64,000 nt of DNA, from assembly GCF_002871345.2 (NCBI RefSeq), contig NZ_CP136964.1, forward strand, positions 868,001 to 932,000, read 5' to 3'. The position numbers and the translations under genes are program-made. Under the pieces are notes generated by a model. The model saw only the letters and a list, made by a program, of their open reading frames with translations, was not told where the DNA came from and searched no databases. Origin of the DNA: Nosocomiicoccus massiliensis (GTDB taxonomy: Bacteria; Bacillota; Bacilli; Staphylococcales; Salinicoccaceae). Shown piece after piece: positions 13,433-24,098 of the stretch. Every line of letters begins with the position of its first letter. Positions within the stretch are counted from its first letter, which is position 1.

Positions 13433-14758
13433 TTACATAAACGGTTTTCCAGTTCTGCTAGATTCAATCATCTTTTTACGTAGTACTTCAAAGAAGTCTT
13501 CGTTTGATTTCGTTTCTTTAATCGTCTTAATAAAACGCTCTGTAAAGTCATGCTTATCTGTAAATAAGTTTCTAAGTTGCCATAAAACTTCAAGCTCTTT
13601 TTGTTCTAATAATAAGTCTTCACGGCGCGTGCTTGAACGTTTAATATCAATCGCCGGATAAATTCTACGTTCTGCTAAATTACGATCTAAGTGTAACTCC
13701 ATGTTACCTGTACCTTTAAACTCTTCGTAGATCATATCATCCATTCTTGAACCCGTATCAACAAGTGCGGTTGCTAATATCGTTAAACTTCCACCCGCTT
13801 CAATATTTCTCGCTGCACCAAAAAATGCTTTTGGTTTAAATAGTGACGCAGGGTCTAGTCCACCAGATAACGTACGCCCTGAAGGCGGCACGACTAAGTT
13901 ATACGCACGTGCAAGTCGCGTAATAGAGTCCATTAATACGATTACGTCCTCGCCCATTTCAACGAGACGCTTACAACGCTCAAGTAATAGTTCTGCAACT
14001 TTAACGTGATGTTGTGGATGCTCGTCAAACGTCGAGTACACGACTTCAGCTTCTTCTACAGAGCGCTCGATATCCGTAACCTCTTCTGGACGTTCACCAA
14101 TTAAGAGAATAAAAAGCTTTGCATCTGGAGAATTTTTAGTAATCGCAGTAGCAATTTCTTTTAACATCGATGTTTTACCTGCTTTAGGTGGCGCGACGAT
14201 TAAACCACGCTGTCCATATCCAATCGGCGTAATTAAATCCATAATTCTCGTCGAATAATCTTTTGAATTCGTTTCTAACGTAATTTTTGTATCAGGATAA
14301 AGTGGAGTTAACGCTTGGAAGTGAGGACGTTTTTTAATTTCTTCAGCGTTATTATCGTTTACGAAGTCGACTTGTAGTAATCCGTAATAATTTTCTTTGT
14401 CTTTTGGTTTTCTAACTTTACCAGTAACTTTGTCACCTTTTTTTAATTCGAAGCGACGAATTTGTGACGCAGAGATATAAATATCTTTTTCACCTTTAGA
14501 ATAGTTCACCGTTCTTAAAAAGCCGTAACCGTCTGGTTGGATATCATCTAAAATACCTTCCATGTAATAGTTACCATCTTGTTCCATCTCAGCTTCTAAT
14601 ATTGCTAAAACAAGTTCTTTTTTGTTTAATTTACTATAGTTTTGAACGTTTAAACTTTTCGCTCTCGCTGTTAAATCTTTCGTCGTATTATTTTTATATA
14701 ACGCGTCAAACGTTTCATATTTCATGCCTTCATGTACTTTTTCAGTTTCTTCTGACAT
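13433..14758 (-). CDS. rho: Transcription termination factor Rho
   Basis: Hexameric RNA helicase that terminates untranslated transcripts. It has 441 residues. The N-terminal RNA-binding part includes a cold-shock-like segment (ILDDIQPDGYGFLRT, KDIYISASQIRRFELKKGDKVTG). The Walker A motif is APPKAGKTSML (about residues 189-199), Walker B is DVIVLMDSITRLARA, and the R-loop region follows in PSGRTLSGGLDP. It is upstream of rpmE, the usual order. GAGAGTG precedes the ATG. Confidence 0.97.
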   Translation of the reverse strand: MSEETEKVHEGMKYETFDALYKNNTTKDLTARAKSLNVQNYSKLNKKELVLAILEAEMEQDGNYYMEGILDDIQPDGYGFLRTVNYSKGEKDIYISASQIRRFELKKGDKVTGKVRKPKDKENYYGLLQVDFVNDNNAEEIKKRPHFQALTPLYPDTKITLETNSKDYSTRIMDLITPIGYGQRGLIVAPPKAGKTSMLKEIATAITKNSPDAKLFILLIGERPEEVTDIERSVEEAEVVYSTFDEHPQHHVKVAELLLERCKRLVEMGEDVIVLMDSITRLARAYNLVVPPSGRTLSGGLDPASLFKPKAFFGAARNIEAGGSLTILATALVDTGSRMDDMIYEEFKGTGNMELHLDRNLAERRIYPAIDIKRSSTRREDLLLEQKELEVLWQLRNLFTDKHDFTERFIKTIKETKSNEDFFEVLRKKMIESSRTGKPFM

Positions 14759-14812
14759 ATGTTACACTCTCTTCTATTTAAAAATTCACTGTTGCCTATT
14801 AAGTCAGTCATT

Positions 14813-14841
14813 ATTATACAGTAACATTCTCATAAATTAAA
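14813..14841 (-). promoter_or_regulatory. Probable promoter of rho
   Basis: TTTAAT (14836-14841), 17-base spacer, perfect TATAAT (14813-14818) on the minus strand. It lies between the glpX terminator and the rho ATG, leaving a leader of about 50 bases. The -35 box is weak. Confidence 0.45.
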
Positions 14842-14848
14842 ACGAATA

Positions 14849-14878
14849 AAAAAGTCTAAGATAAAATATCCTAGACTT
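14849..14878 (-). terminator. Rho-independent terminator of glpX
   Basis: Twelve-base stem AAGTCTAGGATA / TATCTTAGACTT (one G-T wobble) with a short loop, followed by six T on the minus strand. It lies 14 bases after the glpX stop. Confidence 0.85.
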
Positions 14879-14892
14879 TAAAAATATAACGA

Positions 14893-15861
14893 TTAATTAT
14901 CTTCAACGACCATTTTAGGTTTTTTCTTCATTGAGTGTTTACCTTCGATGAAACGAACTGTTCCTGATTTAGCGCGCATGACAAGGCTAGACGTATTTAC
15001 GTAGTCCCCTTTAAACTGCACACCTTTCATTAACTCACCATCTGTCACTGCCGTTGCAGCGAAGATTGCGTCGTCTCCTTTTACTAAGTCTTCTAATAGA
15101 AGCTTCTCTTTTGGATCGACACCCATCGATTTACAACGTGCTTCTTCTTCAGCGTCTTTAGGCATGAGACGTCCTTGGAAGTCTCCGCCAAGTGCTTTGA
15201 TACCAACTGCTGCAATTACACCTTCTGGTGCACCACCTGAACCGAATAAAATATCGACACCAGTGTAGTCAAAGCAAGTATTAATTGCTGCTGCAACGTC
15301 TCCGTTTTCAACGAATTTTATACGCGCACCTAATTCACGCACTTCATCGATAATGTGTTGGTTACGATCTCTTTTAAGTAATGTAACTGTTACTTCTTCG
15401 ATTGATTTATTTTTTGCTTTTGCGACTGCTTTAACGTTTTCTGTTACTGACGCATCTAAATCGACGTGACCTTTTGCTTCAGGACCGACTGCGATTTTGT
15501 CCATGTACATGTCTGGTGCGTGCAGTAAATTACCTCGGTCTGCGATTGCAATAACTGTTAATGCATTCCAGCCACCTTCAGCAACGATTGTCGTACCTTC
15601 GAGAGGGTCTACTGCGATATCAATATCTGGACCTTCTTTTGTTCCTAACTCTTCACCAATATATAACATCGGTGCTTCGTCCATTTCGCCTTCTCCAATC
15701 ACAACAGTTCCGTTCATTGGGATCGTATCAAATACGTGGCGCATGGCTGTCGTTGCAGCGTCATCCGCTTCGTTTTTTAACCCTTTACCGACCCATTTTG
15801 CACTTTCAAGTGCTGCGGCTTCTGTGACTCTTACTAATTCCATTGATAAACTACGTTCCAT
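14893..15861 (-). CDS. glpX: Class II fructose-1,6-bisphosphatase
   Basis: Hydrolyses fructose 1,6-bisphosphate to fructose 6-phosphate in gluconeogenesis; Li+-sensitive, Mn2+-dependent family. It has 322 residues starting [18 protein letters not shown], identical in pattern to Bacillus GlpX. Metal-binding acidic motifs are [11 protein letters not shown] (about residues 56-66) and VDPLEGTT (about 84-91). GAGGGGG precedes the ATG. It sits between murA and rho, as Bacillus ywjI does. Confidence 0.94.
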   Translation of the reverse strand: MERSLSMELVRVTEAAALESAKWVGKGLKNEADDAATTAMRHVFDTIPMNGTVVIGEGEMDEAPMLYIGEELGTKEGPDIDIAVDPLEGTTIVAEGGWNALTVIAIADRGNLLHAPDMYMDKIAVGPEAKGHVDLDASVTENVKAVAKAKNKSIEEVTVTLLKRDRNQHIIDEVRELGARIKFVENGDVAAAINTCFDYTGVDILFGSGGAPEGVIAAVGIKALGGDFQGRLMPKDAEEEARCKSMGVDPKEKLLLEDLVKGDDAIFAATAVTDGELMKGVQFKGDYVNTSSLVMRAKSGTVRFIEGKHSMKKKPKMVVEDN

Positions 15862-15921
15862 CTATAGTTTCCCCCTCGGTTTTTATCATAGATAATTATA
15901 ACACACCATTATAAACAGTTT

Positions 15922-15955
15922 AAAATAAAATAGAGAGTAATTTTACTCTCTATTT
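15922..15955 (-). terminator. Rho-independent terminator of murA, overlapping its stop codon
   Basis: Thirteen-base perfect stem AAATAGAGAGTAA / TTACTCTCTATTT with a 2-base centre, followed by TTATTTTA on the minus strand. The upstream arm includes the last murA codons and the TAA stop. The same economy appears at 30610-30640 and 38851-38877. Confidence 0.75.
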
Positions 15956-17202
15956 ATCAATTCAATATGTGCACCTAGTTGCTGTAATTTTTTGATAATA
16001 TTTGAATACCCGCGCATGATATGGTGAACATTATGAATTCTCGTCGTCCCCTCTGCCAATAGACCAGCAACGACTAAGCAAAATCCTGCACGTAAATCCG
16101 ATGCATATACGTCTGCACCATTTAATTTTGAAGGATGAATAAAGACAGAACCGCCTCTATTTTCAACGTGCGCATTCATACGGCGTAGTTCGTCGATGTG
16201 TCTAAAACGTGCTGGATAAATGGTTTCAGTAATTTTACTCGTATCTTCAGCTAAAAATAATAATGGTGTAATCGGTTGTTGTAAATCTGTCGCAAATCCT
16301 GGATATGCTTGAGTTTTAATTTCTATAGCTTTATATGCTTTAGGACGTCTCACGATGACGTCGTCATCGTCTATTTCAAGTTCAACACCCGCTTCTTCTA
16401 GTTTAGAAAACAACGCGTCTAAATGTTCTGGAATCACGTTTCTAACTTTCACTTCATCTCCAATTGTGGCAGCGAGTGAAATATATGATCCTGCTTCGAT
16501 TCGGTCCGGGATAATCGTATGCGCCGCACCATTTAAATGCCCAACACCTTCGATACGAATCGTCTCTGTCCCAGCTCCGCGAATGTTTGCGCCCATTTTA
16601 TTTAACAGTGTTGCCACATCGATAATCTCTGGTTCTCTCGCAACGTTTTCTAAAATTGTACGCCCTTTTGCCATCGTCGCTGCGAGCATTACGTTAATCG
16701 TCGCTCCGACACTCACGATATCAAAGAAAATTTTTGTACCGACGAGTTCTTCTGCTTCGATGTGCAGTGCACCGTGCTCATTTTTAACTGTCGCTCCGAG
16801 TGCTTCAAACCCTTTGATATGTTGATCGATTGGTCTCGGGCCTAAATGGCATCCTCCTGGTTGACCAATGACTACTTTTTTAAAGCGTCCAAGCATCGCG
16901 CCCATCATATAGTATGATGCACGTAATAATTCTACTTTTTCATCTGCTAGTGGAACGTTAACAGCATCTTCAGCATCGACTGTAAGTGTATGATTTGATA
17001 ACTTCGTTTTTATATTTAAATCTTCTAGTATACTTACTAACGTTTTCACGTCAGAAATATCCGGCAGTCCTTTTAACGTCACTTCACCGCTACTCGCCAT
17101 TAATGTAGCTGGAATGAGTGCGACGGCACTGTTTTTAGCACCGCTCACATACACTTCACCAGAAAGTGTGTGACCCCCGTTTATTTGAATGACTTGTTCC
17201 AT
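15943..17202 (-). CDS. murA: UDP-N-acetylglucosamine 1-carboxyvinyltransferase (MurA/MurZ)
   Basis: Transfers enolpyruvate from PEP to UDP-GlcNAc, the first committed step of peptidoglycan synthesis and the fosfomycin target. The ATG at 17202 gives [17 protein letters not shown] (419 residues), spaced 8 bases from GGAG; a GTG three codons upstream is less likely. The catalytic Cys lies in [21 protein letters not shown] (about residue 119). The N-terminal [13 protein letters not shown] binds the substrate. Firmicutes often have two paralogues; by position beside tal and glpX this corresponds to Bacillus MurZ/MurAB. Confidence 0.94.
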   Translation of the reverse strand: MEQVIQINGGHTLSGEVYVSGAKNSAVALIPATLMASSGEVTLKGLPDISDVKTLVSILEDLNIKTKLSNHTLTVDAEDAVNVPLADEKVELLRASYYMMGAMLGRFKKVVIGQPGGCHLGPRPIDQHIKGFEALGATVKNEHGALHIEAEELVGTKIFFDIVSVGATINVMLAATMAKGRTILENVAREPEIIDVATLLNKMGANIRGAGTETIRIEGVGHLNGAAHTIIPDRIEAGSYISLAATIGDEVKVRNVIPEHLDALFSKLEEAGVELEIDDDDVIVRRPKAYKAIEIKTQAYPGFATDLQQPITPLLFLAEDTSKITETIYPARFRHIDELRRMNAHVENRGGSVFIHPSKLNGADVYASDLRAGFCLVVAGLLAEGTTRIHNVHHIMRGYSNIIKKLQQLGAHIELINRE

Positions 17203-17228
17203 GTCTTCCACTCCTGTGTGTCTTCGGT

Positions 17229-17870
17229 TTACTGGTTATTCCAGTCTTGTAAAAATTGCTCGATTCCTTTATCTGTTAAAGGATGATTCGTTAACTTTTT
17301 AAGCACTTTAAATGGAATCGTTGCGATGTCCGCACCTCTTAATGCAGCACCGTGTACATGTCCTTCGTTACGAATCGAAGCGGCGATAATCTCTGTGTTA
17401 ATATCGTGGATGAAAAAGATATCATGAATATCTTCAATTAGCTGTAATCCGTCTAAACCGATGTCGTCTAAACGACCGATAAACGGTGACACATACGTCG
17501 CACCAGCACGCGCTGCTGTTAACGCTTGTACCGTATTGAAAATTAACGTCACGTTCGTTTTGATGCCTTCTTCAGATAACACTTTTACAGCTTTCATACC
17601 TTCAGCACACATCGGAATTTTAACGACGATATGTTTATGTAGTTTAGCAAGTTCGCGACCTTCTTCGATCATACCTTCAGCTTCTAGTGAAATAACTTCA
17701 CCGCTCACAGGCCCATCGACAAGTTCACAAATCTCAACTAAACGATCGTGAAACGATATATCTTTTTCTTTAGCGACAAGTGATGGATTTGTCGTTACAC
17801 CACTTAATACGCCCCATTTATATATTTCTTCTATTTCATTCATATTCGCTGTATCAATAAAATATTTCAT
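17229..17870 (-). CDS. tal: Transaldolase / fructose-6-phosphate aldolase family (YwjH type)
   Basis: Short transaldolase-like enzyme of 213 residues. The Schiff-base lysine lies in [17 protein letters not shown] (about residue 86). The N-terminus [32 protein letters not shown] is the family signature. This subfamily includes true transaldolases and fructose-6-phosphate aldolases, which sequence alone does not separate. In Bacillus fbaA lies next to this gene; here no fba is present. It is the promoter-proximal gene before murA. Confidence 0.88.
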   Translation of the reverse strand: MKYFIDTANMNEIEEIYKWGVLSGVTTNPSLVAKEKDISFHDRLVEICELVDGPVSGEVISLEAEGMIEEGRELAKLHKHIVVKIPMCAEGMKAVKVLSEEGIKTNVTLIFNTVQALTAARAGATYVSPFIGRLDDIGLDGLQLIEDIHDIFFIHDINTEIIAASIRNEGHVHGAALRGADIATIPFKVLKKLTNHPLTDKGIEQFLQDWNNQ

Positions 17871-17905
17871 CTCTTTTATGTTCCCCTTTTCACATATATA
17901 CTGTC

Positions 17906-17934
17906 ATTATAAATAAGTATTTCTCTCTCTTCAA
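17906..17934 (-). promoter_or_regulatory. SigA promoter of tal-murA
   Basis: TTGAAG (17929-17934), 17-base spacer, perfect TATAAT (17906-17911) on the minus strand, about 35 bases before the tal ATG. Confidence 0.72.
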
Positions 17935-17984
17935 CGAATACATCATGATACGATATATTAAACGATATAACTAAAGGAGTTACT

Positions 17985-18500
17985 ATGGATAAAATACTAC
18001 ATACACAAATGACAAATGTGTTTAACACGATAGAAAATCAAGAAGAAGAAATAGAAATCGCTGCACGATTACTCGCTCAAGCAACGATGTCTGAAGGGAA
18101 CATATTATTAAAGTCATTTAACGAAGCCACATTTTTTGAAGATTATTTTTTACACAATGACGAACGTATCCCATCGATTCAACCGTTCCATTCCATCGAA
18201 GATATCACAACACCAGACCGTCTATTAATCATCACAAAAGAATATACAGAAGAAGTAAAAGCATTCGTCGATCAACTCGACGACGAGTTTATCGACTACG
18301 TCTTAGTTTCAAATACAAATAAAGATAATAAAGCGGAACTCGAAGAAAAGCATCACTTCATCGATTTATCTTCGAAGCGAAAACTCGTACCGATGCCGGA
18401 CTTTGATCGTGTGTTAAACCCATATGGCACGGCGTTTTTATTCATCTATTATCATTTATATATTCTCATCGAAGAAATGACGAATCCGAAGTATGAATAG
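17985..18500 (+). CDS. DUF2529 family protein (YwjG-like)
   Basis: Conserved Firmicute protein of unknown function, 171 residues, found between pyrG and the tal/fba region in Bacillus and Staphylococcus. AAAGGAG lies 7 bases before the ATG. The sequence looks like a SIS-type or small Rossmann-like domain (LLAQATMSEGNILLKSF, DRLLIITKEYTEEVKAFVDQL, YVLVSNTNKDNKAELE) but lacks a motif I can tie to an activity. It is the only plus-strand gene in the first 21 kb, and its 3' end runs into the repeat array. Confidence 0.8.
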   Translation: MDKILHTQMTNVFNTIENQEEEIEIAARLLAQATMSEGNILLKSFNEATFFEDYFLHNDERIPSIQPFHSIEDITTPDRLLIITKEYTEEVKAFVDQLDDEFIDYVLVSNTNKDNKAELEEKHHFIDLSSKRKLVPMPDFDRVLNPYGTAFLFIYYHLYILIEEMTNPKYE

Positions 18501-18533
18501 GATAGTTTTACTTAGGCTTTGAGTCACTATTTG

Positions 18534-19140
18534 ACGCAAATCCGTTTTGCGTTAAAAGGTGCTTCGTTAATTTAACGATTAGAGCATTTGCGTTAACGTA
18601 TGCCGGACTGATTTCACGCAAATTGCTTTTGTGTTAAAAGATGAAAAACTATTTCACGCAAATCACTTTTGTGTTAAAGCACGCTCTCTTAATTTAACGA
18701 TTAGAGCATTTGCGTTAACGTATGCAGGACTGATTTGACGCAAATCGCTTTTGTGTTAAAAGATGAAAAACTATTTTACGCAAATCCGTTTTGTGTTAAA
18801 GGCTGCCCCATTAATTTAACGATTAGATCCGATTGGGTCATTTGCGTCAACGAATCCAGAACTGTTTTCACGCAAATCGCTTTTGTGTTAAAGCACGCTC
18901 TCTTAATTTAACGATTAGAGCATTTGCGTTAACGTACGAGGAACTGTTTTTACGCAAATCGCTTTTGTGTTAAAAGATGAAAAACTATTTTACGCAAATC
19001 GCTTTTGCGTTAAAGGCTGCCCCATTAATTTAACGATTAGAGCATTTGCGTTAACGTATGCGGAACTGATTTGATGCAAATCACTTTTGTGTTAAAAGAT
19101 GAAAAACTATTTTACGCAAATCGCTTTTGCGTTAACAACA
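18534..19140. repeat. Array of ten hairpin repeats in 122-bp units
   Basis: Ten copies of a short palindrome, ideally ACGCAAATCGCTTTTGCGT, begin near 18534, 18616, 18656, 18738, 18778, 18870, 18952, 18992, 19074 and 19114. Spacing alternates 82 and 40 bases (once 92), so the true unit is 122 bp with two hairpins. The long spacer carries TTAACGATTAGAGCATTTGCGTTAACG and the short one AAAGATGAAAAACTATTT, nearly identical between copies. No reading frame of interest. The same family recurs at 30298-30560. Confidence 0.85.
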
Positions 19141-19173
19141 GTGGCGTTATTTTAACAAAAAGCAACCACAAAG

Positions 19174-19204
19174 CAAAAAACGGCGTGCACTGCACGCCGT
19201 TTTA
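19174..19204. terminator. Bidirectional terminator after pyrG
   Basis: Perfect palindrome AACGGCGTGCA / TGCACGCCGTT preceded by A6 and followed by TTTATTATT, directly after the pyrG stop at 19205. It ends pyrG on the minus strand and could stop plus-strand readthrough from the repeat array. Confidence 0.9.
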
Positions 19205-20833
<1,629 letters not shown>

Positions 20834-20841
20834 CTATAAAT

Positions 20842-20910
20842 AAAAAAATCTCCCTCCCAAATGCGCTTGGAAAGGAGCTCGTTCACTGTATCCCTAAAAT
20901 AAGGGAGCCC
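20842..20910 (-). promoter_or_regulatory. CTP-sensing pyrG attenuator (reiterative G addition type)
   Basis: The predicted transcript begins GGGCTCCC (20910 downward), as in Bacillus pyrG. A terminator follows: CTCCTTTCCAA / TTGGGAGGGAG, loop GCGCAT, then ATTTTTTT, ending about 20842, just before the AGGAGG. In Bacillus, low CTP stalls polymerase at the first C, extra G residues are added, and they pair with the pyrimidine-rich 5' arm to prevent termination. All parts are visible here; operation by this mechanism is inferred. Confidence 0.85.
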
Positions 20911-20917
20911 AATTAAA

Positions 20918-20945
20918 ATAATAGCACGATTACGGAATTTGTCAA
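20918..20945 (-). promoter_or_regulatory. SigA promoter of pyrG
   Basis: Perfect TTGACA (20940-20945), 16-base spacer, TATTAT (20918-20923) on the minus strand. Seven bases separate the -10 box from the GGG start. It lies between the rpoE stop and the pyrG leader. Confidence 0.85.
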
Positions 20946-20949
20946 TAAT

Positions 20950-21441
20950 TTAATAGTCGTCTCCGTCACCGTAATCATCTTCGAGCGTATCGCCTTCATC
21001 GATGTTTAAATCCGTAGTGTCGATGTCTTCATCATCAATAGCTTCATCGATATCCTCATCGTCTTCTTCGTCGATATCTTCGATGTCTTCATCGTCAAGT
21101 TCTTCGTCAAGTTCGTCGAATTCATCAAGTTCATTGTCGACGACTTCAAACTTATGAACCGTCGGTGCAATTTTGTCGTTGATGTCATCCACCGTGAACC
21201 ATTTTCTAAGACCCCATACACCGTCTTCAGTAGAAACAAAACGACCATCTGTATTTAAGTCTGTATAAAATTGTAAAATACGATTTTCGATTTCTTTCTC
21301 AGTATATCCACCGATTTCTTGGAATTTGTCGATAATTGAATATAAATCAGTTTCTTTTTCTAAATCATCTAAGTAAATATAAGCCATATCAATAAACGCT
21401 TGTTCGTCGATCATTTCTTTTGTAAACTCATCTAATCTCAT
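20950..21441 (-). CDS. rpoE: DNA-directed RNA polymerase subunit delta
   Basis: Gram-positive accessory subunit that lowers nucleic acid affinity of RNA polymerase and helps recycling. The ATG at 21441 gives MRLDEFTKEMIDEQAFIDMAYIYL (163 residues), aligning with other RpoE starts and spaced 8 bases from AAAGGAT; earlier in-frame ATGs lack this. The N-terminal winged-helix part (1-95, including FYTDLNTDGRFVSTEDGVWGLRKWF) is followed by a very acidic, unstructured tail of Asp and Glu from residue 105 on. It lies upstream of pyrG, as usual. Confidence 0.95.
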   Translation of the reverse strand: MRLDEFTKEMIDEQAFIDMAYIYLDDLEKETDLYSIIDKFQEIGGYTEKEIENRILQFYTDLNTDGRFVSTEDGVWGLRKWFTVDDINDKIAPTVHKFEVVDNELDEFDELDEELDDEDIEDIDEEDDEDIDEAIDDEDIDTTDLNIDEGDTLEDDYGDGDDY

Positions 21442-21568
21442 AATTTGATATCCTTTCATATCATTCATTGCACAATCAAAAGTATATTACATTCAATACT
21501 ATTATAATGCAAGCATTTTTCATAGTGTAGCATATGATATTTTGAAAATAAAACCCGTAAAAAATAGT

Positions 21569-21593
21569 GTTTATTTCATAATGATTAGGGTAA
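21569..21593 (+). promoter_or_regulatory. SigB-like promoter upstream of the BCCT transporter
   Basis: GTTTAT (21569-21574), 13-base spacer, GGGTAA (21588-21593). This fits the staphylococcal and Bacillus general-stress sigma factor pattern (GTTTAA, 12-15, GGGTAT) with one change in each box. It is 36 bases before the GTG start of an osmolyte transporter, a gene class often under SigB. Whether this genome encodes SigB is not visible here. Confidence 0.55.
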
Positions 21594-21629
21594 TAATAAA
21601 TCATTGGACAATAAGGAGGAAATTTTATC

Positions 21630-23213
21630 GTGTCAAATAAAAACACGAATCAACATAAGCGTAAGGGGTTCTCTAAACTTGAACTCGGAACAGTCTTTTG
21701 GACTTCAGCGACGATAATCATTGTCGCATCAATTATTGCGATGGTTATCCCTGGCAGATTCCAGGCAGCTTCTGAAGCAATTTATGAATTTATTTCTCAA
21801 AACTTCACTTGGTTCTTCTTACTTCTCGTATTCGGATTTGGTGTGTTACTTATATTCTTAGCACTCTCACCATACGGTCGTATTAAGCTCGGTGATGACG
21901 ATTCTGAGCCAGAATTTGCCTTTTGGCCTTGGATTGGTATGTTATTCTCGAGTGGTCTTGGAGTTGGACTCGTATTCTTCGGAGTTGCTGAACCGATGCA
22001 ACACTTCGTAGAAGCACCGTTTTTAGGTGGCCCAATTCAAGATGCTGAAGCTGCGAGAATCGCAATGGGTTATACGTATTTCCACTGGGGAATTTCACAG
22101 TGGTCAATTTTCGGAGTTGCTGGACTTGCGATTGGTTATTTCCAATATCGTAAAAAGCGTGACGGGTTAATTTCTACGTCACTCGAACCTATTTTTGGAT
22201 TTAACTATAGTAAACTCGGTCGTAACTCGATCGATACGCTCGCAATTATCGCGACAATTACAGGGATGGCGACGTCAGTCGGTCTCGGTATTTTACAAAT
22301 GGATGGTGGGTTAAACCACGCATTTGGATTACCTCAAGGCCCTGTCACTCAAATTATTTTAACGGTACTTATGACAACGGTATTCATCTTATCGACAGTA
22401 ATCGGTCTAGAAAAAGGGATGAAGTTCTTTAGTACGATGAACATGGTACTCGCATTATTCTTAACAGTATTCATGATTATCTTCGGTCCGTTTAGCTTCA
22501 TTATGGAATCTATCGTTTTAGGTCTCGGAGATTATTTATCGAATTATGTCGGTTACTCACTACGTGCCGAACCATATAACGCGAGAGATTGGACAAGAGG
22601 ATGGACAGTATTCTACTGGGCATGGGTAATTGCTTGGAGTCCATTTATCGGTTCATTCGTCGCACGTGTATCACGTGGTCGTACGATTCGTGAATACGTC
22701 GCTGGTATTTTAATCGTCCCACCGATTTTATCATTCTTATGGGTTGGTGCCCTCGGAGGAACTGCGATTTACTCTGACTTATTTAAAAACACAGATATCG
22801 CGTCAATCGTTCAACAAGATGAAACACGCGCATTATTTGAGTTATTAAATACGATGCCATTTACAACGTTAACGTCAATCGTTGCGATTTTACTCATCTT
22901 CTTATTCTTAGTAACGTCTGCAGACTCTGCAACGTTTATCGTATCTGGAATGAGTCTTGGTGATACTGAAAATCCACCGATACGCATGAAAGTGTTATGG
23001 GGAGTATTACTCGGAGTATTAACAGTCGCACTGATTTTAGCTGGTGGACTGACAAGTTTACAAGCAGCAAGCTTACTCGCTGGTCTACCGTTTGCGATCG
23101 TTCTTATCTTAATGATATTTAGTGTTATTAAGAGTATGCGAAGAGAGCCAAACAAAGCACTCGCAAGACGCCGACACAGTGACAACGCAAAAGAAGAACA
23201 TAAACAATTTTAA
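21630..23213 (+). CDS. BCCT family osmoprotectant transporter (OpuD/BetL-like)
   Basis: Secondary transporter for glycine betaine, choline or carnitine, driven by Na+ or H+. It has 527 residues with about twelve membrane helices. The BCCT aromatic signature is seen in YTYFHWGISQWSIFG (about residues 149-163) and in WTVFYWAWVIAWSPFIGSFVARVSRGRTIRE. The GTG at 21630 is preceded by AAGGAGG about 10 bases upstream. Substrate cannot be fixed from sequence. It stands alone between a SigB-like promoter and a strong terminator, suggesting stress-controlled monocistronic expression. Confidence 0.93.
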   Translation: MSNKNTNQHKRKGFSKLELGTVFWTSATIIIVASIIAMVIPGRFQAASEAIYEFISQNFTWFFLLLVFGFGVLLIFLALSPYGRIKLGDDDSEPEFAFWPWIGMLFSSGLGVGLVFFGVAEPMQHFVEAPFLGGPIQDAEAARIAMGYTYFHWGISQWSIFGVAGLAIGYFQYRKKRDGLISTSLEPIFGFNYSKLGRNSIDTLAIIATITGMATSVGLGILQMDGGLNHAFGLPQGPVTQIILTVLMTTVFILSTVIGLEKGMKFFSTMNMVLALFLTVFMIIFGPFSFIMESIVLGLGDYLSNYVGYSLRAEPYNARDWTRGWTVFYWAWVIAWSPFIGSFVARVSRGRTIREYVAGILIVPPILSFLWVGALGGTAIYSDLFKNTDIASIVQQDETRALFELLNTMPFTTLTSIVAILLIFLFLVTSADSATFIVSGMSLGDTENPPIRMKVLWGVLLGVLTVALILAGGLTSLQAASLLAGLPFAIVLILMIFSVIKSMRREPNKALARRRHSDNAKEEHKQF

Positions 23214-23216
23214 TAG

Positions 23217-23246
23217 TTTACAATAATTGCTTAGCACCCATATAAT
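23217..23246 (+). promoter_or_regulatory. Possible coaW promoter embedded in a terminator
   Basis: TTTACA (23217-23222), 18-base spacer, perfect TATAAT (23241-23246). The -10 box is the loop of the terminator that ends the BCCT gene. A start near 23253 would give a leader of about 30 bases for coaW. Confidence 0.45.
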
Positions 23247-23267
23247 AGAGGGTGCTAAGTTTATTTT
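23230..23267 (+). terminator. Rho-independent terminator of the BCCT gene
   Basis: Ten-base perfect stem CTTAGCACCC / GGGTGCTAAG with a 10-base loop, followed by TTTATTTTAT, 16 bases after the stop codon. Confidence 0.9.
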
Positions 23268-23282
23268 ATATGGAGGATAACG

Positions 23283-24098
23283 ATGAAAATAGGAATTGAT
23301 GCGGGTGGTACGTTAACGAAAGTCGTCAAAATGTATGACGATGGTACATATGAATATAGTAGCCGTCCAACGACTGAAGTAGATATGCTCATTCAAGAGC
23401 TAAACGACGAAGAAGACGTCACACTATACTTAACTGGAGGCGGCAGTGTATACATATCAGAACATGTGAAGCACGAGTCGCATTTACAAATTGAATTCGA
23501 CGCAGCGTATACAGGGCTTACTTATTTAATGGAACAACAAAATATCCATTTAGATCGCTTCGTATACTTAAACATCGGAACGGGAACGAGTTTTCACGTC
23601 GTCGAAAATAACGCTCAGCGCCGCGTCGGTGGTACTGGTATCGGTGGTGGTACGTTAATGGGGTTATCACAACTACTTACAGGTTATGAAACGTTTGATG
23701 AAATCGTAGAAACAGCAAAAAAAGGAAACCGTGATACGTTAGATTTAAAAGTAAAGCACATATTTAAAGACGGTCCTGTACCAAAACCGTTAACTCCTGA
23801 ACTCACTGCAAGTAACTTTGCACGCGTAGAACCACACCATCATACGACCGCTTCAGCTGCAGATAAACTTGCATCTGTCATCGGAATGGTCGCTGAAGGT
23901 GCGATTTCATTTGGCGTGACGCTCGCTCAAGGATTTAAAACGAATGATTTAGTACTCATTGGTTCGACATTAAAAGATAACGATGTCATGCAAGGTGTCA
24001 TTCATAGCTACGGTTCACTAAAAGGAATAAAACCACACATCATCGAAAACGGTGAATATAGTGGTGCAATCGGTGCGATTTTAGTTACAAAACAATAA
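23283..24098 (+). CDS. coaW: Type II pantothenate kinase
   Basis: Phosphorylates pantothenate with ATP, the first step of CoA synthesis. It is the staphylococcal form, related to eukaryotic PanK and insensitive to CoA feedback. It has 271 residues. The ASKHA nucleotide-binding loop is MKIGIDAGGTLTKVVK at the N-terminus; YLNIGTGTSFHVV and RRVGGTGIGGGTLMGL are the second phosphate loop and hinge. TGGAGG lies 6 bases before the ATG. In S. aureus coaW is also close to rpoE/pyrG. Its last 14 bases overlap the convergent ABC ATPase gene. Confidence 0.95.
   Translation: MKIGIDAGGTLTKVVKMYDDGTYEYSSRPTTEVDMLIQELNDEEDVTLYLTGGGSVYISEHVKHESHLQIEFDAAYTGLTYLMEQQNIHLDRFVYLNIGTGTSFHVVENNAQRRVGGTGIGGGTLMGLSQLLTGYETFDEIVETAKKGNRDTLDLKVKHIFKDGPVPKPLTPELTASNFARVEPHHHTTASAADKLASVIGMVAEGAISFGVTLAQGFKTNDLVLIGSTLKDNDVMQGVIHSYGSLKGIKPHIIENGEYSGAIGAILVTKQ

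Noticed and set aside
16355-16825. 156-codon plus-strand frame antisense to murA
   Set aside because: Low-complexity Ser/Ile-rich product typical of antisense reading of a conserved gene, with no ribosome binding site; murA is certain on the other strand.
18534-19140. Possible CRISPR array
   Set aside because: Regular spacing and short palindromes suggested it, but the spacers are also repeated and nearly identical, spacing alternates 82 and 40, and no cas genes are near.
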